Origin: an uncultured Burkholderiales bacterium
GTDB lineage: Bacteria > Pseudomonadota > Gammaproteobacteria > Burkholderiales > Burkholderiaceae_C
DNA length: 64,000 nucleotides
Reading direction: 5' to 3'
Assembly: GCA_903830725.1 (NCBI GenBank)
Contig: CAIKVH010000043.1
Location: 1 to 64,000 of the forward strand
Under the pieces are notes generated by a model. That model ran no database searches and was not told where the DNA came from. It saw nothing but the letters and a program-made list of their open reading frames with translations. Below, one piece after another: positions 62,803-64,000 of the stretch. The position numbers and the translations under genes were made by a program. Position 1 is the stretch's first letter. Every line of letters starts with the position of its first letter.

Positions 62803-64000
62803 ATGATTAATTTAATGAATGAATCTCAATATCAAGTGCCCGCACCTCACCGGTCAATGTGCACGGATTGTGGAATTTCGCGCACATCAAATCCAAAGCA
62901 ATGCGCAACAGCTTGTCAATTCATACAACCCAACTACGATGCACTTGAGCAAGTTGTTCACGGACGAGTTAGAAGTCCTGATAAAGCGGATGAGATGCAT
63001 TTTGGTCCCTTCATTAACATGCACCGAGCGAGCTTAAAGAAACCCAGCAAGGGCGCTCAGTGGACAGGGATCACCACTCGGATTGCAGAAAAGCTACTGG
63101 AACGAAAACTAGTAGATGCAGTTTTAACGATGCAAGCTGACCCAACTGATCAGTGGCGTCCCCTGCCGGTGCTCATTGATAAACCTGAGGACATGCAAAA
63201 GGCGAGAGGTATGAGAATGGGCTATGCCCCGCTGTTATCTCTTCTCGAACCTGCACTAGCCCTAGGATACAAAAGACTTGCAGTGATTGGGATTCCTTGC
63301 CAAATTTACGCCTTAAGAGCGCTAGAGAGGAGTTTAGGGTTCGATAAAATTTACGTCATCGGGACGCCTTGCTCAGATAATACGACGACTGAAAATTTTC
63401 ACGAATTTCTTAAATTGATCTCGCCCGATCCCTCAAGCGTTACCTACCTCGAATTCAAAGCCGACTACCATGTTGAGCTTAGGTATAAAAATGGGGTAAA
63501 AAAAGAAATTCCCTTTCTCCAGTTACCACTCTCAGATTTACCAAAGGATTTCTTTCCCCTTACGTGTCGAACCTGCGTGGACTATACAAATGTGCTCTCC
63601 GACATAACCATTGGCTATATGGCTGGGGAGGGAGAGCAGTGGATCATCACCAGGAACAAAAGGGGCGAAGAATTACTCGCTCTTTTAGGAGAGGAGGTGA
63701 GTCTGCAAAAACCCGGTAGCGCAGGTAAAAGGCACTCTGCAGTGGTGGGGTTTAAAAAGAACGTAGAGCTGGCTGCGGGCGGACTCCCCCTACGCAAGAT
63801 GCCCAACTGGTTGAGGCCCATTGTGGGTTGGTTAATGCCTAGAGTGGGGCCTAGGGGTTTAGAGTTTGCAAGAACACGGGTCGAGATGAAGGCGATTGAA
63901 TCCATCCTTCACCTTAGAAGAGAAATACCGCAAAGGATAAAGTACTTAGTACCCAATCACATTTGGTATTTAGCCAAGCCTTATGAACTCAGTCCTGAGT
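62803..64000 (+). CDS. bciB: 8-vinyl reductase BciB (FrhB-like), N-terminal part
   Basis: The frame is open to the window edge, about 400 residues of the protein. Motifs are the Cys-rich CTDCGISR...CATACQF near the start, GIPCQIYALRALERSLGF, VIGTPCSDNTTTENFHEF, and CRTCVDYTNVLSDITIGYMAG, which fit FeS- and FAD-binding FrhB-like 8-vinyl reductases (BciB). It reduces the 8-vinyl group of divinyl chlorophyllide. The start is ATG 62803 or the in-frame ATG 62815; no strong ribosome binding site decides. PpsR-type control is indicated upstream. Confidence 0.88.
   Translation, partial: MINLMNESQYQVPAPHRSMCTDCGISRTSNPKQCATACQFIQPNYDALEQVVHGRVRSPDKADEMHFGPFINMHRASLKKPSKGAQWTGITTRIAEKLLERKLVDAVLTMQADPTDQWRPLPVLIDKPEDMQKARGMRMGYAPLLSLLEPALALGYKRLAVIGIPCQIYALRALERSLGFDKIYVIGTPCSDNTTTENFHEFLKLISPDPSSVTYLEFKADYHVELRYKNGVKKEIPFLQLPLSDLPKDFFPLTCRTCVDYTNVLSDITIGYMAGEGEQWIITRNKRGEELLALLGEEVSLQKPGSAGKRHSAVVGFKKNVELAAGGLPLRKMPNWLRPIVGWLMPRVGPRGLEFARTRVEMKAIESILHLRREIPQRIKYLVPNHIWYLAKPYELSPE

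Noticed and set aside
62819-63037. A 72-codon open frame overlapping the start of bciB
   Set aside because: It is out of frame with bciB, whose Cys motifs are clear from the first codons.

Overview
The window looks like chromosomal DNA from a freshwater betaproteobacterium (order Burkholderiales) that is an aerobic anoxygenic phototroph with a fairly AT-rich genome. A Polynucleobacter-like organism is the best guess, but this is inference from gene content: a PHA-system protein, a Bug-type solute-binding protein, spore-coat-U pili, LIV transporters and a photosynthesis gene cluster. No rRNA, tRNA, IS element, phage gene or CRISPR array was seen.

Layout. 0-5.4 kb: the start of katG (cut by the window edge), a small PHA-system protein, a three-gene metal-transport operon (DUF5132 protein, HMA2 protein, P-type ATPase) and a 2-oxoglutarate/Fe(II) oxygenase. 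5.8-15.5 kb: a surface-adhesion block with a membrane-anchored pilin-like protein, a Csu-type chaperone-usher pilus operon (pilin, chaperone, usher, tip-type spore-coat-U protein) and a two-partner secretion pair (TpsB/TpsA). 15.6-40.6 kb: a large island for branched-chain amino acid and acyl-CoA catabolism. It is built as two divergent arms around a Crp/Fnr-type regulator. The minus arm has an acyl-CoA synthetase, LivGHMKF transporter, PaaK-like ligase, isovaleryl-CoA dehydrogenase, methylcrotonyl-CoA carboxylase, an aldehyde dehydrogenase and a deacetylase. The plus arm has a CaiB-type CoA transferase or racemase, two enoyl-CoA hydratases, 3-hydroxyisobutyrate dehydrogenase, 3-hydroxyisobutyryl-CoA hydrolase, an acyl-CoA dehydrogenase, an SDR and a thiolase. 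40.6-45.9 kb: a hypothetical protein, a Bug protein, a beta-propeller protein, a CobW GTPase and a GT1-type glycosyltransferase.

45.9-64 kb: part of a photosynthesis gene cluster. It holds an AerR/PpaA-like B12-binding regulator, pucB-pucA-pucC (peripheral LH2 antenna and its assembly factor), several very small membrane proteins, tspO, an alpha/beta hydrolase, bchH, bchI and bchD (magnesium chelatase), bchG, a PucC-family transporter and bchP (phytyl-tail attachment and reduction), and the start of bciB (8-vinyl reductase). The reaction-centre genes (puf, puh) and ppsR are not in the window.

Main observations. (1) The LH2 alpha subunit has Phe-Leu where B800-850 complexes have Tyr-Trp, the signature of blue-shifted B800-820 antennae. 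(2) Four promoters share an oriented 19-bp dyad, ATGTNYGT..CGAACAGA-like, that overlaps the expected -35 region; they precede the metal ATPase operon, the pilin-like gene, the pilus operon and the two-partner adhesin, suggesting one undescribed regulon. (3) PpsR-type TGT-N12-ACA operators lie before pucB, bchH and bciB. (4) Two TTGTCA-N6-TGACAA-like dyads lie at the Crp/Fnr gene and before the valine-catabolism genes. (5) The P-type ATPase has lost the CPx metal-binding cysteines. (6) Several unannotated tiny ORFs with good ribosome binding sites lie in the photosynthesis cluster.
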